Assembly (NCBI GenBank): GCA_030263615.1
Contig: SZPH01000028.1
Location: 1-36,422, forward strand
DNA length: 36,422 nt
Reading direction: 5' to 3'
Origin: Villigracilis sp900696595
GTDB lineage: Bacteria; Chloroflexota; Anaerolineae; Anaerolineales; Villigracilaceae
The notes under the pieces are model-generated. The model made no database searches, was not told where the DNA came from, and saw nothing but the letters and a program-made list of their open reading frames with translations. Within the stretch, counting starts at the first letter, position 1; every line of letters starts with the position of its first letter. The position numbers and the translations under genes were made by a program. Positions 1-7,319 of this stretch are shown here, one piece after another.

Positions 1-30
1 TACGATCTGTTCGGGTTTCTTTCGGTTCAT
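1..30 (-). CDS. Start of a third gene of the pel-like operon (partial, cut by window edge)
   Basis: An ATG on the minus strand at 30-28 is preceded by a good ribosome binding site (AAGGAG, about 8 nt upstream). It opens a frame reading MNRKKPEQIV before the window ends. It lies 75 bp after the PelE-like gene on the same strand, so it is probably the next gene of that operon. In known pel operons of this type a PelA, PelF or PelG gene could follow, but ten residues are too few to decide. Confidence 0.5.
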   Translation of the reverse strand, partial: MNRKKPEQIV

Positions 31-105
31 AGAGTTTCGCTCCTTTTTGAGGCGCTCGACTCTCATTTTACTTGGTCACATTTTCCGTAGCAGGTCACTA
101 TCTTG

Positions 106-993
106 TCAGGAAAGCCAATATTTCAATGACTCCCGCCCCTCCCTCGTCCATTGAATCTCGGCAGGCATTCGAGATAGAACTTCCTCCAATCGTTTACGAT
201 CCACACTGTCCACGCAAGCGCGAATATACGAAATCCAGGATCGTTCGTCCAGCGGCCATTCCTGCGCCAGACGGTCCGCGATTTCATACGCCGCGTTGAA
301 TTCCCCCAATTTAATGCTGTTTTTCAGCATCTTGATCAAAACATCCTGCGGCTGATCCGTAGCGGCAAGTTGTCTCTCCAGGGCTTTGGAGAACACAATT
401 CTCATATTCCGAAGCAGGTGTTCCTCGAGAAGTCCGCTTTCAATGTATTGCTCCAGCGATTCGACATACTTGTCTATCAGGGCTTTGTCGCCGGGGTCGT
501 TTTCGACGGCGACAGCCAGTTTTTGAATGGAAAGCTGCAGGTCTTTCTGGGCCTTGGAGATGGTCGTCGTGGCGTAATGCGAAGTCTCGACATCTTCGTT
601 GTATTTTGCAATATTCAAGACATCGAGAAATTTCATGGGATCTGAATAGAGGGTTTCGAGCATATATTTCCTGCGTACGTTCACATCATTGATAAGGATC
701 GCTTCTTCAAGCGGGACGATATCTCTGTTTTCGTCAAAACTTTTCAGCGTAACCCACAGGATATTTTCGCCCAATGCGAGCGTCTCGAGGTCCACGGGTT
801 TGCTGTTTTGCAGTTCCATCATATTCATCGCCTCCGCCGCGCCCGCCAACAGGGGCCCGAAGATGGGAACGAAAACCGCCACAACAATATATTCCCGCCG
901 AAGGCGAGTTCTTCCGGAAAGAATCCAAAACGCGCATATCCCGGCTAGCATGAAATGCAACGCCAATAAGTACGCCTCCAACGGAATATCCAA
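106..993 (-). CDS. pelE: PelE-like membrane protein with helical repeats
   Basis: This 295-residue protein starts with two hydrophobic segments (about residues 6-27 and 35-56) and continues as a charged, mostly helical region. TPR-like stretches are visible near the C-terminus (about 215-290, including EFNAAYEIADRLAQEWPLDE). PelE of the Pel exopolysaccharide machine has this layout: an N-terminal membrane hairpin followed by cytoplasmic TPRs, and it works with PelD and PelG at the inner membrane. The start is a TTG at 993 with GGAGAGG upstream; no ATG fits better. It lies 29 bp downstream of the PelD homologue. The name rests mainly on gene order and topology, because PelE sequences diverge strongly. 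Confidence 0.6.
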   Translation of the reverse strand: MDIPLEAYLLALHFMLAGICAFWILSGRTRLRREYIVVAVFVPIFGPLLAGAAEAMNMMELQNSKPVDLETLALGENILWVTLKSFDENRDIVPLEEAILINDVNVRRKYMLETLYSDPMKFLDVLNIAKYNEDVETSHYATTTISKAQKDLQLSIQKLAVAVENDPGDKALIDKYVESLEQYIESGLLEEHLLRNMRIVFSKALERQLAATDQPQDVLIKMLKNSIKLGEFNAAYEIADRLAQEWPLDERSWISYIRACVDSVDRKRLEEVLSRMPAEIQWTREGRESLKYWLS

Positions 994-1022
994 ATTTCAC
1001 CTCTCCAAAAGACAGCAAATAA

Positions 1023-3194
1023 TCAGTCGAGGGGAAGATCGGCGGTTTCGATTAATCTGCTTCGAATACCGTGCCGTTCCAGGCGTTTGACGATTTCGGA
1101 GGAGGCATGTCGGTCCGCCTGAGAGAGGAGGATATAGCAAGTTCCATCTCGCAACATCCCCACAATGTCAACAGCGCGAATCTCGCTGGAGAGCAAATGA
1201 TAATGCGCTTCCACATTTTCCTTCGGCTCCTCCAATAAAATAACCTGAAAGTCAGACACCTTGCTTCTTTTCATTTCGAGCCGGACTTTGAGCAGTTCAA
1301 GGAACGCCTCCTGATTCATTATCCGGGCGGTTGGCAGGTACATCTTCGAGTAATTTGCGTCCAGGAAAATTGTGGCGCGAACCAGCGACGCTTCTATCAA
1401 ACCGCATATCACCTTAAAAAGGTTGTAATAATAAGTTGAAAATTGCTCAAATTCAACCGCCCAGATGACGATCATCGCCACCGGAACGTTGAACGGATAG
1501 GAATTATTAAATACTGGAGCCGCGTACGCCGGGTAATTCTGGAGCAAACGAGTGTTCTGGAAAATCTTTCCCCCTTCGACGGACTCCAGCAATTCGGGAT
1601 AATCGTCCAACTTCAGGGATTTTTTCAAAATGAAAGAAGGATTCATATCCGGCGATTTTGCCTCCAGGCGCGCATACGTCCGGCTGCTGTCCAACGAATA
1701 AATGGCGATGTTTTTATTGTTCATCAACTCTTCCAGGATGGACAACGCCCTCAAATATACCGCGTGCTCCTGTAGTTTATCGAGCTCCTGCGTGATGGTA
1801 AAAATCTTTCCAAAACTGTCGCGATACCCGATCAATCGTTCCCGGAACTCGTCTTTCAAGGCGCGAACTTCGTTGAAAACCTCGAACAGGAATGTGTACT
1901 TTTCCATGAGCAGTTGGTATTGCTTCTGCCCATTGATGATTTGATTCTCAGTCTTATCGTGAGCATAACCGATAATCAGACCGGCGGCGAAATACATGAC
2001 GAATGGAAACCAGTTTCCCACGTTATAAACAAGCAACTGCCAGTCCACGTTCAATTGCAGCCATGTGTAAATCACGAAAACGCCCATCAGGATCGACGCG
2101 TACAAACCAAAACGCAAGCCGTAGATCGAACCCATGACGACCACATACACAAGGCGAAAATCCACATACTGAAACTGTATCAGCGTGTTGGTGAGGCGAC
2201 TCAGGTAAAATGCGAGCGCGGCGCCGGCGATCAGTTCAACCCAGGGCAAAAGAGGGCTGTCGAAACGGAATTTTTCGACCATCAAACGGGCAAACGATCG
2301 TTTTACCGGGGTTTTATTCGCAGCCGCAACGACTCCCGGAAGTTCGACCTTTAAGTCGCGAGCGTCGCTCCAGCCGAAAGATTTCTTTGCCGGGGCGTTA
2401 TCCATAGGTCGCGTCAGGGTTTTATTTCGGGTTCCGTCCTGAAAGGCAATATGAGCGTAATGACCGGCGAGCATGTCAGCCAGTTCTGAGAAATCAATTG
2501 AATTTGACGCGGATAGGTTTACCGTCAAAGTGTCCCGGGCATAATCCGCGTTGACGGCGCTGTTGACGAAATCCGCGACATCGTCCGCGTGCAGAAAGGC
2601 GCAAGGCGTATCCGGCGCGCCGGGCAGCGTAATTCTCCGATTGTGACGACCGTCCTCGATTAATCGGCGCAGCAACCCGCTTTTTTCCTGCGGTCCATAG
2701 ACAAAGGGCAGGCGCGCAATCGTCAAGTTAAGATCAAAATGCTCGTGGTAGAAGCGGCACAGTTGTTCGCAGGATTGAAGAATGCTTCCATTAACCGAAG
2801 CGGGCGCGCCCCAATCATCCTTGGATGGATCCTTCGAATTCCCAAATATTTCTGTGGAACTAATGAGAATGAAACGCCGGAGGTTTTCCGATCTGAAGCC
2901 ATCCAGCGTATTCTTTAATGCGTCCAACTGGCGACCGGCATGGTCGTCGCCGGCGTCGTCGAGCATTTCCTCTCTTGTAGATAGAAAGATTACGACGTCG
3001 AATTTATATGAAGACAGAATGTTAAAAAAGCCGGGGTCGCCCGGATTTATGGAATGCACTGCGACATTTTGCAGGTTCGCGTCAAGTTTTTCCGAGTTGT
3101 ACGAGACCAAAACAACTTTGTTTTGATCTCGTATGAGCCTCCGTGTTATCGAAAGCGCCAGAGAGGAAAGATTTCCAGTGACTAATATATTCAC
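1023..3194 (-). CDS. pelD: PelD homologue with N-terminal degenerate SDR domain (c-di-GMP receptor of Pel synthesis)
   Basis: This 723-residue protein begins with a GTG. Residues 1-285 have the fold signature of an extended SDR/NAD-epimerase (SSTEIFG near 112, RLPFVYGP near 161, the GxPDTPCAFLHADDVA segment). However, the glycine-rich loop is lost and the catalytic YxxxK position reads I138-C142. Residues about 315-412 contain four hydrophobic segments. A coiled stretch and a GAF-like domain follow (about 420-615). Residues 620-723 resemble a GGDEF domain in which GGDEF is replaced by RDGTC (682-686), while the inhibitory-site motif RAVD (673-676) is kept. PelD in Pseudomonas binds c-di-GMP through such an RxxD motif in a degenerate GGDEF domain and so activates Pel polymerisation. 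An SDR domain on PelD is, as I recall, typical of Gram-positive-type pel clusters. It is probably the first gene of its operon. Confidence 0.82.
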   Translation of the reverse strand: MNILVTGNLSSLALSITRRLIRDQNKVVLVSYNSEKLDANLQNVAVHSINPGDPGFFNILSSYKFDVVIFLSTREEMLDDAGDDHAGRQLDALKNTLDGFRSENLRRFILISSTEIFGNSKDPSKDDWGAPASVNGSILQSCEQLCRFYHEHFDLNLTIARLPFVYGPQEKSGLLRRLIEDGRHNRRITLPGAPDTPCAFLHADDVADFVNSAVNADYARDTLTVNLSASNSIDFSELADMLAGHYAHIAFQDGTRNKTLTRPMDNAPAKKSFGWSDARDLKVELPGVVAAANKTPVKRSFARLMVEKFRFDSPLLPWVELIAGAALAFYLSRLTNTLIQFQYVDFRLVYVVVMGSIYGLRFGLYASILMGVFVIYTWLQLNVDWQLLVYNVGNWFPFVMYFAAGLIIGYAHDKTENQIINGQKQYQLLMEKYTFLFEVFNEVRALKDEFRERLIGYRDSFGKIFTITQELDKLQEHAVYLRALSILEELMNNKNIAIYSLDSSRTYARLEAKSPDMNPSFILKKSLKLDDYPELLESVEGGKIFQNTRLLQNYPAYAAPVFNNSYPFNVPVAMIVIWAVEFEQFSTYYYNLFKVICGLIEASLVRATIFLDANYSKMYLPTARIMNQEAFLELLKVRLEMKRSKVSDFQVILLEEPKENVEAHYHLLSSEIRAVDIVGMLRDGTCYILLSQADRHASSEIVKRLERHGIRSRLIETADLPLD

Positions 3195-3309
3195 TTTACA
3201 ATACTTCTCAAAGACATTCTGCTATAAGATATGTTCAAAACGACCGCTAACCTGGTTTGAAATGCGCGAATGGCGGATAATCCCACCTGTAAGCCTTGTT
3301 GTTGATTCA

Positions 3310-3329
3310 CACGCCGTCCGGACGGCGTG
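3310..3329. repeat. 20-bp perfect palindrome
   Basis: CACGCCGTCCGGACGGCGTG reads the same on both strands with no loop. It sits about 115 bp upstream of pelD and could be an operator for a dimeric regulator. It could equally be one of the short interspersed palindromes seen elsewhere in the window. Confidence 0.6.
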
Positions 3330-3360
3330 AAATTTTGAGAAGCCAACATTGGTTAGGGTA

Positions 3361-3443
3361 ATTATACACTAAAGGATTTACCGCCAGAGGCGGCGGTTTT
3401 CGCGCCAACCATGGTGTTTCATTATACACGGCGCGATTTACCG
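3361..3443. repeat. Direct repeat with 60-bp period
   Basis: ATTATACAC, five variable bases, then GATTTACCG occurs at 3361-3383 and again at 3421-3443. Similar GCCAAC...GGT sequence precedes each copy, so this looks like an imperfect tandem duplication. Function unknown. Confidence 0.6.
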
Positions 3444-3452
3444 GATAGGGAT

Positions 3453-3482
3453 TTGACATCCTTACAAAATAATTTTTAATAT
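3453..3482 (+). promoter_or_regulatory. Candidate sigma-70 promoter upstream of rpsO region
   Basis: A perfect -35 box TTGACA (3453-3458) is followed, after 18 bp, by TAATAT (3477-3482). Transcription would start near 3490, about 330 bp before rpsO. It could drive a long rpsO leader or a separate small RNA. Confidence 0.4.
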
Positions 3483-3729
3483 TTCATCTTGGGCGGCGCA
3501 GGCGAATCAGCCGTCAGGGTTTGATCAAGGCTTACGGGAGGGCGCGCACAGTTATAAAGTCCAGATTGAGGCGGGCGCGAGAGGAGGATTAGCCAAATCG
3601 GCGAACCATTCCCGGAGTCTGCGCCCGGTCTGGCAGGGAAGCGTCTTTTCCGCTATGTGACCGGATATTTTGAAGGGCGCGAGAAGCAGATTGTCGGGCA
3701 AAAAACGCCCTCGTAAAGGCATTTAACTC

Positions 3730-3738
3730 TGGTATAAT
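3730..3738 (+). promoter_or_regulatory. Extended -10 promoter of rpsO
   Basis: TGGTATAAT at 3730-3738 is a perfect TATAAT with the TGn extension. No good -35 box lies at the normal distance, which is common for extended -10 promoters. Transcription would start near 3745 and give a leader of roughly 78 nt. Confidence 0.6.
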
Positions 3739-3752
3739 TTCGCCCCGTGACT

Positions 3753-3790
3753 GGTCCTGCCGACGGTTTAACGCTTTCGGCATGGAGACC
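3753..3790 (+). promoter_or_regulatory. Candidate S15 autoregulatory hairpin in rpsO leader
   Basis: Within the predicted 5' leader, TGCCGA (3758-3763) pairs with TCGGCA (3777-3782). The stem is extended by GGTC (3753-3756) with GACC (3787-3790) across an asymmetric internal loop. S15 of many bacteria represses its own mRNA by binding leader structures that mimic its 16S rRNA site. The structure is visible; the regulatory role is inferred. Confidence 0.4.
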
Positions 3791-3822
3791 TGCATAGATT
3801 TGAGAAAGGAGAAGCATACGTC

Positions 3823-4095
3823 ATGCCCCTCGCAAAGGAAGTCAAGACAAAGACGATCGCGGATTTTCACCGCCACGAGAAGGACACCGGCTCGCCCGAG
3901 GTTCAGATCGCCATTTTGACCACCCGCATCCAGCAGCTGACCGAGCATCTGCGCAACAACAAGCAGGATCAATCCTGCCGACGCGGTCTGCTCAAATTGG
4001 TCGGTCAGCGCCGCCGCCTGCTCACCTATCTGCGCCAAAGCAATTACCAGGCGTACCTCGGCGTAACCGAACGTTTGAACTTGCGCCGCAAGTAG
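3823..4095 (+). CDS. rpsO: 30S ribosomal protein S15
   Basis: At 90 residues this is the normal length of bacterial uS15, and it carries the family core (HEKDTGSPEVQIAILTTRI, then LKLVGQRRRLLTYLR). S15 binds 16S rRNA early and organises the central domain of the small subunit. The ATG at 3823 follows GAAAGGAG at a good distance. It has its own promoter and leader hairpin and is followed by a strong hairpin terminator before pnp. The rpsO-pnp order is conserved across many bacteria, which supports both calls. Confidence 0.98.
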   Translation: MPLAKEVKTKTIADFHRHEKDTGSPEVQIAILTTRIQQLTEHLRNNKQDQSCRRGLLKLVGQRRRLLTYLRQSNYQAYLGVTERLNLRRK

Positions 4096-4103
4096 TGAAA
4101 CGA

Positions 4104-4138
4104 GACCTGACAGGTTCTGGAAACCTGTCAGGTCTTTT
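4104..4138 (+). terminator. Rho-independent terminator after rpsO
   Basis: GACCTGACAGGTT (4104-4116) pairs perfectly with AACCTGTCAGGTC (4122-4134) around a 5-nt loop, followed by TTTT. It begins 8 bp after the rpsO stop codon. Some read-through into pnp is likely, as in other rpsO-pnp pairs. Confidence 0.85.
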
Positions 4139-4225
4139 GTAGTAACCGCCGTCAGGAATTGAATAGCGCGAACGACCCGGCGTCGTTCCCACTCTTCAGT
4201 CCCTGACTTGAGGCGGAAATTTGTA

Positions 4226-4245
4226 CGCCAAACTTAAGTTTGGCG
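4226..4245 (+). promoter_or_regulatory. 20-bp perfect palindrome in the pnp leader
   Basis: CGCCAAACTTAAGTTTGGCG is a perfect palindrome ending about 6 nt before the pnp Shine-Dalgarno (AAGGAG, 4251-4256). A further hairpin, GAACGAC/GTCGTTC, lies at 4170-4188. Such structure next to the ribosome binding site could control pnp translation. The sequence also resembles interspersed palindromes elsewhere in the window. Confidence 0.5.
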
Positions 4246-4260
4246 CACCCAAGGAGATAT

Positions 4261-6510
4261 ATGAAACCCGAAGGAAAACGATATTCAGCCGTTGTCGGTA
4301 ACCAGACGGTGACTGTCGAGACGGGCCGCCTGGCCGGGCAGGCTGGCGGCGCGTTGACGCTTGGCATTGACGATGCCATTGTATTTGCATCCGCCACGAT
4401 GGGCGGCGTGCGCGAGGGGATTGATTTCTTCCCCCTCAGCGTGGAATACGAAGAAAGGCTGTATGCGGGAGGAAAAATCCCCGGCTCTTTCTTCCGCCGG
4501 GAGGGACGCGCCTCTACGGAAGCGATCCTCACCGCGAGATTGACCGACCGACCCCTGCGCCCGTTATTTCAGGATGGGATGCGGAACGAAGTGCAGGTCA
4601 TCATGTACTCATTCTCATCCGACGGCGTGAACCCGCTCGACATCCTCGCCATCAACGCCGCCTCCGCCGCGATCATGATCTCGGACATCCCCTGGGGCGG
4701 ACCGGTGGGCGCGGTGCGCGTGGGACGGGTGGACGGCGAATTCGTCATCAACCCGACCTTCGCCGAAATGGAAGCCTCCGACCTTGACCTGAGAATCGCC
4801 GGGACGAAGGACGCGATCCTCATGGTGGAGTGCGGCGCGAACGAAATCCCCGAAGATGTGATGGTTGCCGCGCTCGAACTGGGGCACAAATCCATCCAGC
4901 CCATCATCGAAATGCAATTGAAGATGGCGGCGGAGATCGGCAAGCCCAAGCGCGAGATCAAACTATACCTGCCGAGCGACGAAGTCAAGAAGAAAGTCCA
5001 CGACCGCGTCAGCGGAGCGATGAACGAACTGCTCGACAAGCCGCTCTCCAAAGTGGAGTTTTACTCCGGCATGGCGGCCATCAAGGAAAGCGCCGAAGCC
5101 GAACTTTGCAAAGTTCCCGACGGCGGAGACCCGGCCGACTACATGCCCGTCAACGAATTCCGCGAGGGATTTGAACTGGCAGAACAGGCCGTCGTCCGCG
5201 AGCGGATTTTGAGCATGGGCAAACGCCCCGACGGGCGCAAACCGACCGAAATCCGCCCGATCTGGTGCGACGTGGGCGTTTCGCCCCGCGCGCATGGAAC
5301 CGGCTTATTTACCAGAGGCGAAACGCAAATCCTTTCCTTTGCCACGCTTGCCACATTGGGCGAAGCGCAGGAATTGGACAACCTCTCCCCCATCAAGACC
5401 AAACGCTATATGCATCACTACAACTTCCCGCCTTTCTCCACCGGCGAGGTCAAGCCCCTGCGCGGACAGAGCAGGCGCGAGGTTGGGCATGGAGCGTTGG
5501 CAGAACGGGCGTTGGAACCGATTCTCCCCAATGAAGAAACCTTCCCGTATGCCATCCGCGTCGTGTCCGAGGCGTTGTCCTCCAACGGCTCGACTTCAAT
5601 GGGATCGGTCTGCGGCTCAACCCTGGCGCTGATGGACGCAGGCGTGCCGATCAAGGCTCCCGTCTCCGGCGTGGCAATGGGACTCATCACGGATGATTCC
5701 GGTCGCTATCAAATCCTGACCGACATTCAGGGCACCGAAGACCACCTCGGCGACATGGACTTCAAAGTAGCCGGGACTTCAGAGGGCATCACCGCCCTGC
5801 AAATGGACATCAAGATCAGCGGCTTGAGCGCCCAAATGATGAAGGAAGCGCTCGAACAGGCCCGCGCCGCTCGCATGTCCATCATGGAAAAGATGCTGGC
5901 TGTCCTGCCCGAATCGCGCAAGGAACTCAAACCGCACGCGCCGCGCATCATCACCGTGAAGATCCCGGTGGATAAGATCGGCGCGCTCATCGGGCCCGGC
6001 GGAAAGAACATCCGCGCCCTGCAGGAAGAGACCGGCGTGAAGATTGACGTGGAAGAGGACGGCACGGTTTACATCGCCTCGACCGACGGCGTGGGCGCGA
6101 AGATCGCGCAGGAAAGAGTCGAAGCGTTGGGCGAATCCGTCGTGGCGGGCAACATCTACACCGGCAGAGTCGTGCGCATCGAAGCCTTCGGCGCATTCGT
6201 CAACATCCTGCCCGGCGTGGACGGACTCGTCCACATCTCACAACTCGACACCGAGCGCGTCAACACGGTCGAGGACGTGTGCAAACTTGACGACGAACTG
6301 ACCGTCATGGTCACCGACGTGGACGCCAACGGAAAAGTGCGCCTCTCGCGCCAGGCTGTGCTGGAAGGCTGGACGCTCGAAGAAGCCCGCGAGAAGGACA
6401 AGGGCGGCGGCGGTCGCAACGGCGGGGGTAGTCGCGGCGGCCCGCGGCGCGATGACCGGGGCGGGCGCGGCGGAGATCGTCGCGGCGGCGGCGGAAGAGA
6501 TCGAAGATAG
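4261..6510 (+). CDS. pnp: Polyribonucleotide nucleotidyltransferase (PNPase)
   Basis: PNPase degrades RNA 3' to 5' with phosphate and releases nucleoside diphosphates; it is a trimer in the cytoplasm. The 749-residue protein shows a first RNase PH domain (GKIPGSFFRREGR near 70-83), a helical linker, a second, catalytic RNase PH domain (FTRGETQ, then SNGSTSMGSVCGSTLALMDAG), a KH domain (KIGALIGPGGKNIRALQEET), and an S1 domain (GRVVRIEAFGAFVNILPGVD). The C-terminus is a 35-residue Gly/Arg/Asp-rich tail, probably an extra RNA-binding extension. The start is the ATG at 4261, because AAGGAGATAT lies directly upstream. An in-frame TTG at 4240 would place the ribosome binding site inside the coding region. 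Confidence 0.98.
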   Translation: MKPEGKRYSAVVGNQTVTVETGRLAGQAGGALTLGIDDAIVFASATMGGVREGIDFFPLSVEYEERLYAGGKIPGSFFRREGRASTEAILTARLTDRPLRPLFQDGMRNEVQVIMYSFSSDGVNPLDILAINAASAAIMISDIPWGGPVGAVRVGRVDGEFVINPTFAEMEASDLDLRIAGTKDAILMVECGANEIPEDVMVAALELGHKSIQPIIEMQLKMAAEIGKPKREIKLYLPSDEVKKKVHDRVSGAMNELLDKPLSKVEFYSGMAAIKESAEAELCKVPDGGDPADYMPVNEFREGFELAEQAVVRERILSMGKRPDGRKPTEIRPIWCDVGVSPRAHGTGLFTRGETQILSFATLATLGEAQELDNLSPIKTKRYMHHYNFPPFSTGEVKPLRGQSRREVGHGALAERALEPILPNEETFPYAIRVVSEALSSNGSTSMGSVCGSTLALMDAGVPIKAPVSGVAMGLITDDSGRYQILTDIQGTEDHLGDMDFKVAGTSEGITALQMDIKISGLSAQMMKEALEQARAARMSIMEKMLAVLPESRKELKPHAPRIITVKIPVDKIGALIGPGGKNIRALQEETGVKIDVEEDGTVYIASTDGVGAKIAQERVEALGESVVAGNIYTGRVVRIEAFGAFVNILPGVDGLVHISQLDTERVNTVEDVCKLDDELTVMVTDVDANGKVRLSRQAVLEGWTLEEAREKDKGGGGRNGGGSRGGPRRDDRGGRGGDRRGGGGRDRR

Positions 6511-6522
6511 GGCGGGTTATAA

Positions 6523-6556
6523 GATACAAGTTACGGGTTACAAGTTACAGGTTACG
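6523..6556. repeat. Short direct repeats after pnp
   Basis: Short units of the form ACAAGTTAC and GGTTAC recur several times in about 30 bp between the pnp stop and its terminator. They look like simple slippage repeats with no visible function. Confidence 0.5.
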
Positions 6557-6585
6557 GACGGAGCGTTGCGTTCCGTCCGTTTTTT
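6554..6585 (+). terminator. Terminator of pnp
   Basis: ACGGACGGA (6554-6562) pairs with TCCGTCCGT (6572-6580), and the stem continues inward through G-U, C-G and G-C pairs to a 3-nt loop. A run of T follows. It lies 44 bp after the pnp stop. Confidence 0.85.
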
Positions 6586-6651
6586 GTTGGTAGAATCGCA
6601 TTCGCAAGCATTGTCCGCCAATTTCAAATCCTTACCCCTCATCCATTTTCA

Positions 6652-6686
6652 AAAAAAAGACCACCCTTTATTGGGAGGTCTTTTCG
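6652..6686 (-). terminator. Terminator of the hicAB operon (possibly bidirectional)
   Basis: GACCACCC pairs with GGGAGGTC with one mismatch around a 6-nt loop. On the minus strand it is followed by eight T. On the plus strand the downstream arm ends in CTTTT, so it may also stop transcription from pnp. It lies just after the hicB stop codon. Confidence 0.75.
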
Positions 6687-6703
6687 ACAGAAGGCGCACG
6701 CTT

Positions 6704-7060
6704 TCAGGCGTGGATCGAGAGAATATAAGAGTTATCCCCTCTTAAGTTGATTGTATACGCCTGGGGGTTGGTGATGGTGGCGGTCAAGTCTGCGCTCGTG
6801 CCTCCGGTTGTTTTAACCAGCCGCGCGGGTTCGGGGACGTATAATCCGTCTTCGAGCAATCCCTCTATAAAATCAACCAACGCGCCCCGCAAATCCTCTT
6901 CCGCTTCTTCGGGAGTATTCCCCTGTCCAAAGCAGTTTTCGATCTCCAATGCGCGGGCAAGGTAAACAGGTCGCCCTTCGGTGGTTTCGTCCCGCAATTT
7001 CATCACAAAATACGGACGCGCCGCCAATTTTTCCGCAAGTTCAAAATAGCCTTCGCTCAT
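6704..7060 (-). CDS. hicB: HicB-like antitoxin
   Basis: This 118-residue protein has the HicB partial RNase H-like core: a short beta strand pair, the ENCFGQGNTPEEAEEDLRGALVDFIEGLLEDG segment, and the Pro-rich end of the domain (YVPEP). HicB proteins neutralise the HicA mRNA interferase and often repress their own operon through a C-terminal HTH or ribbon-helix-helix. No such DNA-binding domain is obvious here; the last 40 residues look beta-rich instead. It overlaps the preceding hicA by 4 bp (ATGA), as expected for translationally coupled toxin-antitoxin genes. Confidence 0.75.
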   Translation of the reverse strand: MSEGYFELAEKLAARPYFVMKLRDETTEGRPVYLARALEIENCFGQGNTPEEAEEDLRGALVDFIEGLLEDGLYVPEPARLVKTTGGTSADLTATITNPQAYTINLRGDNSYILSIHA

Positions 7061-7317
7061 TCGCTGCCTCCTCGTTGAAGTTTTAATAACTGGTCAACTA
7101 ATTTTACGGCGATCTCTACATAAACTTTGGCAATATCGCGGTGACGAGGCAATGTTGTTCGCAATTCAGGGAAATCCGGATGCCTTACCTTATCGTGATT
7201 TGCGCCGTGCGTAATTATAAATCCAAATCCTTCGTATAATCTTGCAATATCCGGCGTCTTCCAATTTGCCTTTGACGCCCTCATTTGCTCAAGAAGTTTT
7301 TCCGCCTTGGAGGTCAT
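7057..7317 (-). CDS. hicA: HicA-like mRNA interferase toxin
   Basis: This is a small basic protein of 86 residues. HicA toxins are dsRBD-fold ribonucleases that cleave mRNA; the catalytic histidine lies in a G-S/T-H-x-x-F/Y-type strand. Here the matching segment is GFGFIITHGANHDKVRHP, followed by PRHRDIAKVYVEIAVKLVDQLL, which resembles the HicA C-terminal helix. It is slightly longer at the N-terminus than the shortest HicA proteins. The order toxin then antitoxin, with a 4-bp overlap, is the classic hicAB order. The gene starts 2 bp after the stop of the DUF6941-like gene. Confidence 0.75.
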   Translation of the reverse strand: MTSKAEKLLEQMRASKANWKTPDIARLYEGFGFIITHGANHDKVRHPDFPELRTTLPRHRDIAKVYVEIAVKLVDQLLKLQRGGSE

Positions 7318-7319
7318 AT

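Larger units (their letters stand above)
3195..3822. other. 628-bp intergenic region between divergent pelD and rpsO
   Basis: No convincing gene is visible here. The region holds a 20-bp perfect palindrome (3310-3329), a direct repeat with 60-bp period (3361-3383 and 3421-3443), a GC-rich hairpin (about 3380-3393), a sigma-70-like promoter (3453-3482), and the rpsO promoter and leader (3730-3822). The 3490-3720 part is open in places but has no recognisable protein and no good ribosome binding site. Confidence 0.6.

Noticed and set aside
3490..3720. Degraded coding frame ending in a basic segment before rpsO
   Set aside because: One frame gives a basic tail, but it contains an internal stop, no start with a ribosome binding site and no family match.
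4240..4260. TTG start of pnp, seven codons earlier
   Set aside because: It would place the AAGGAG ribosome binding site inside the coding region; ATG 4261 is clearly better.
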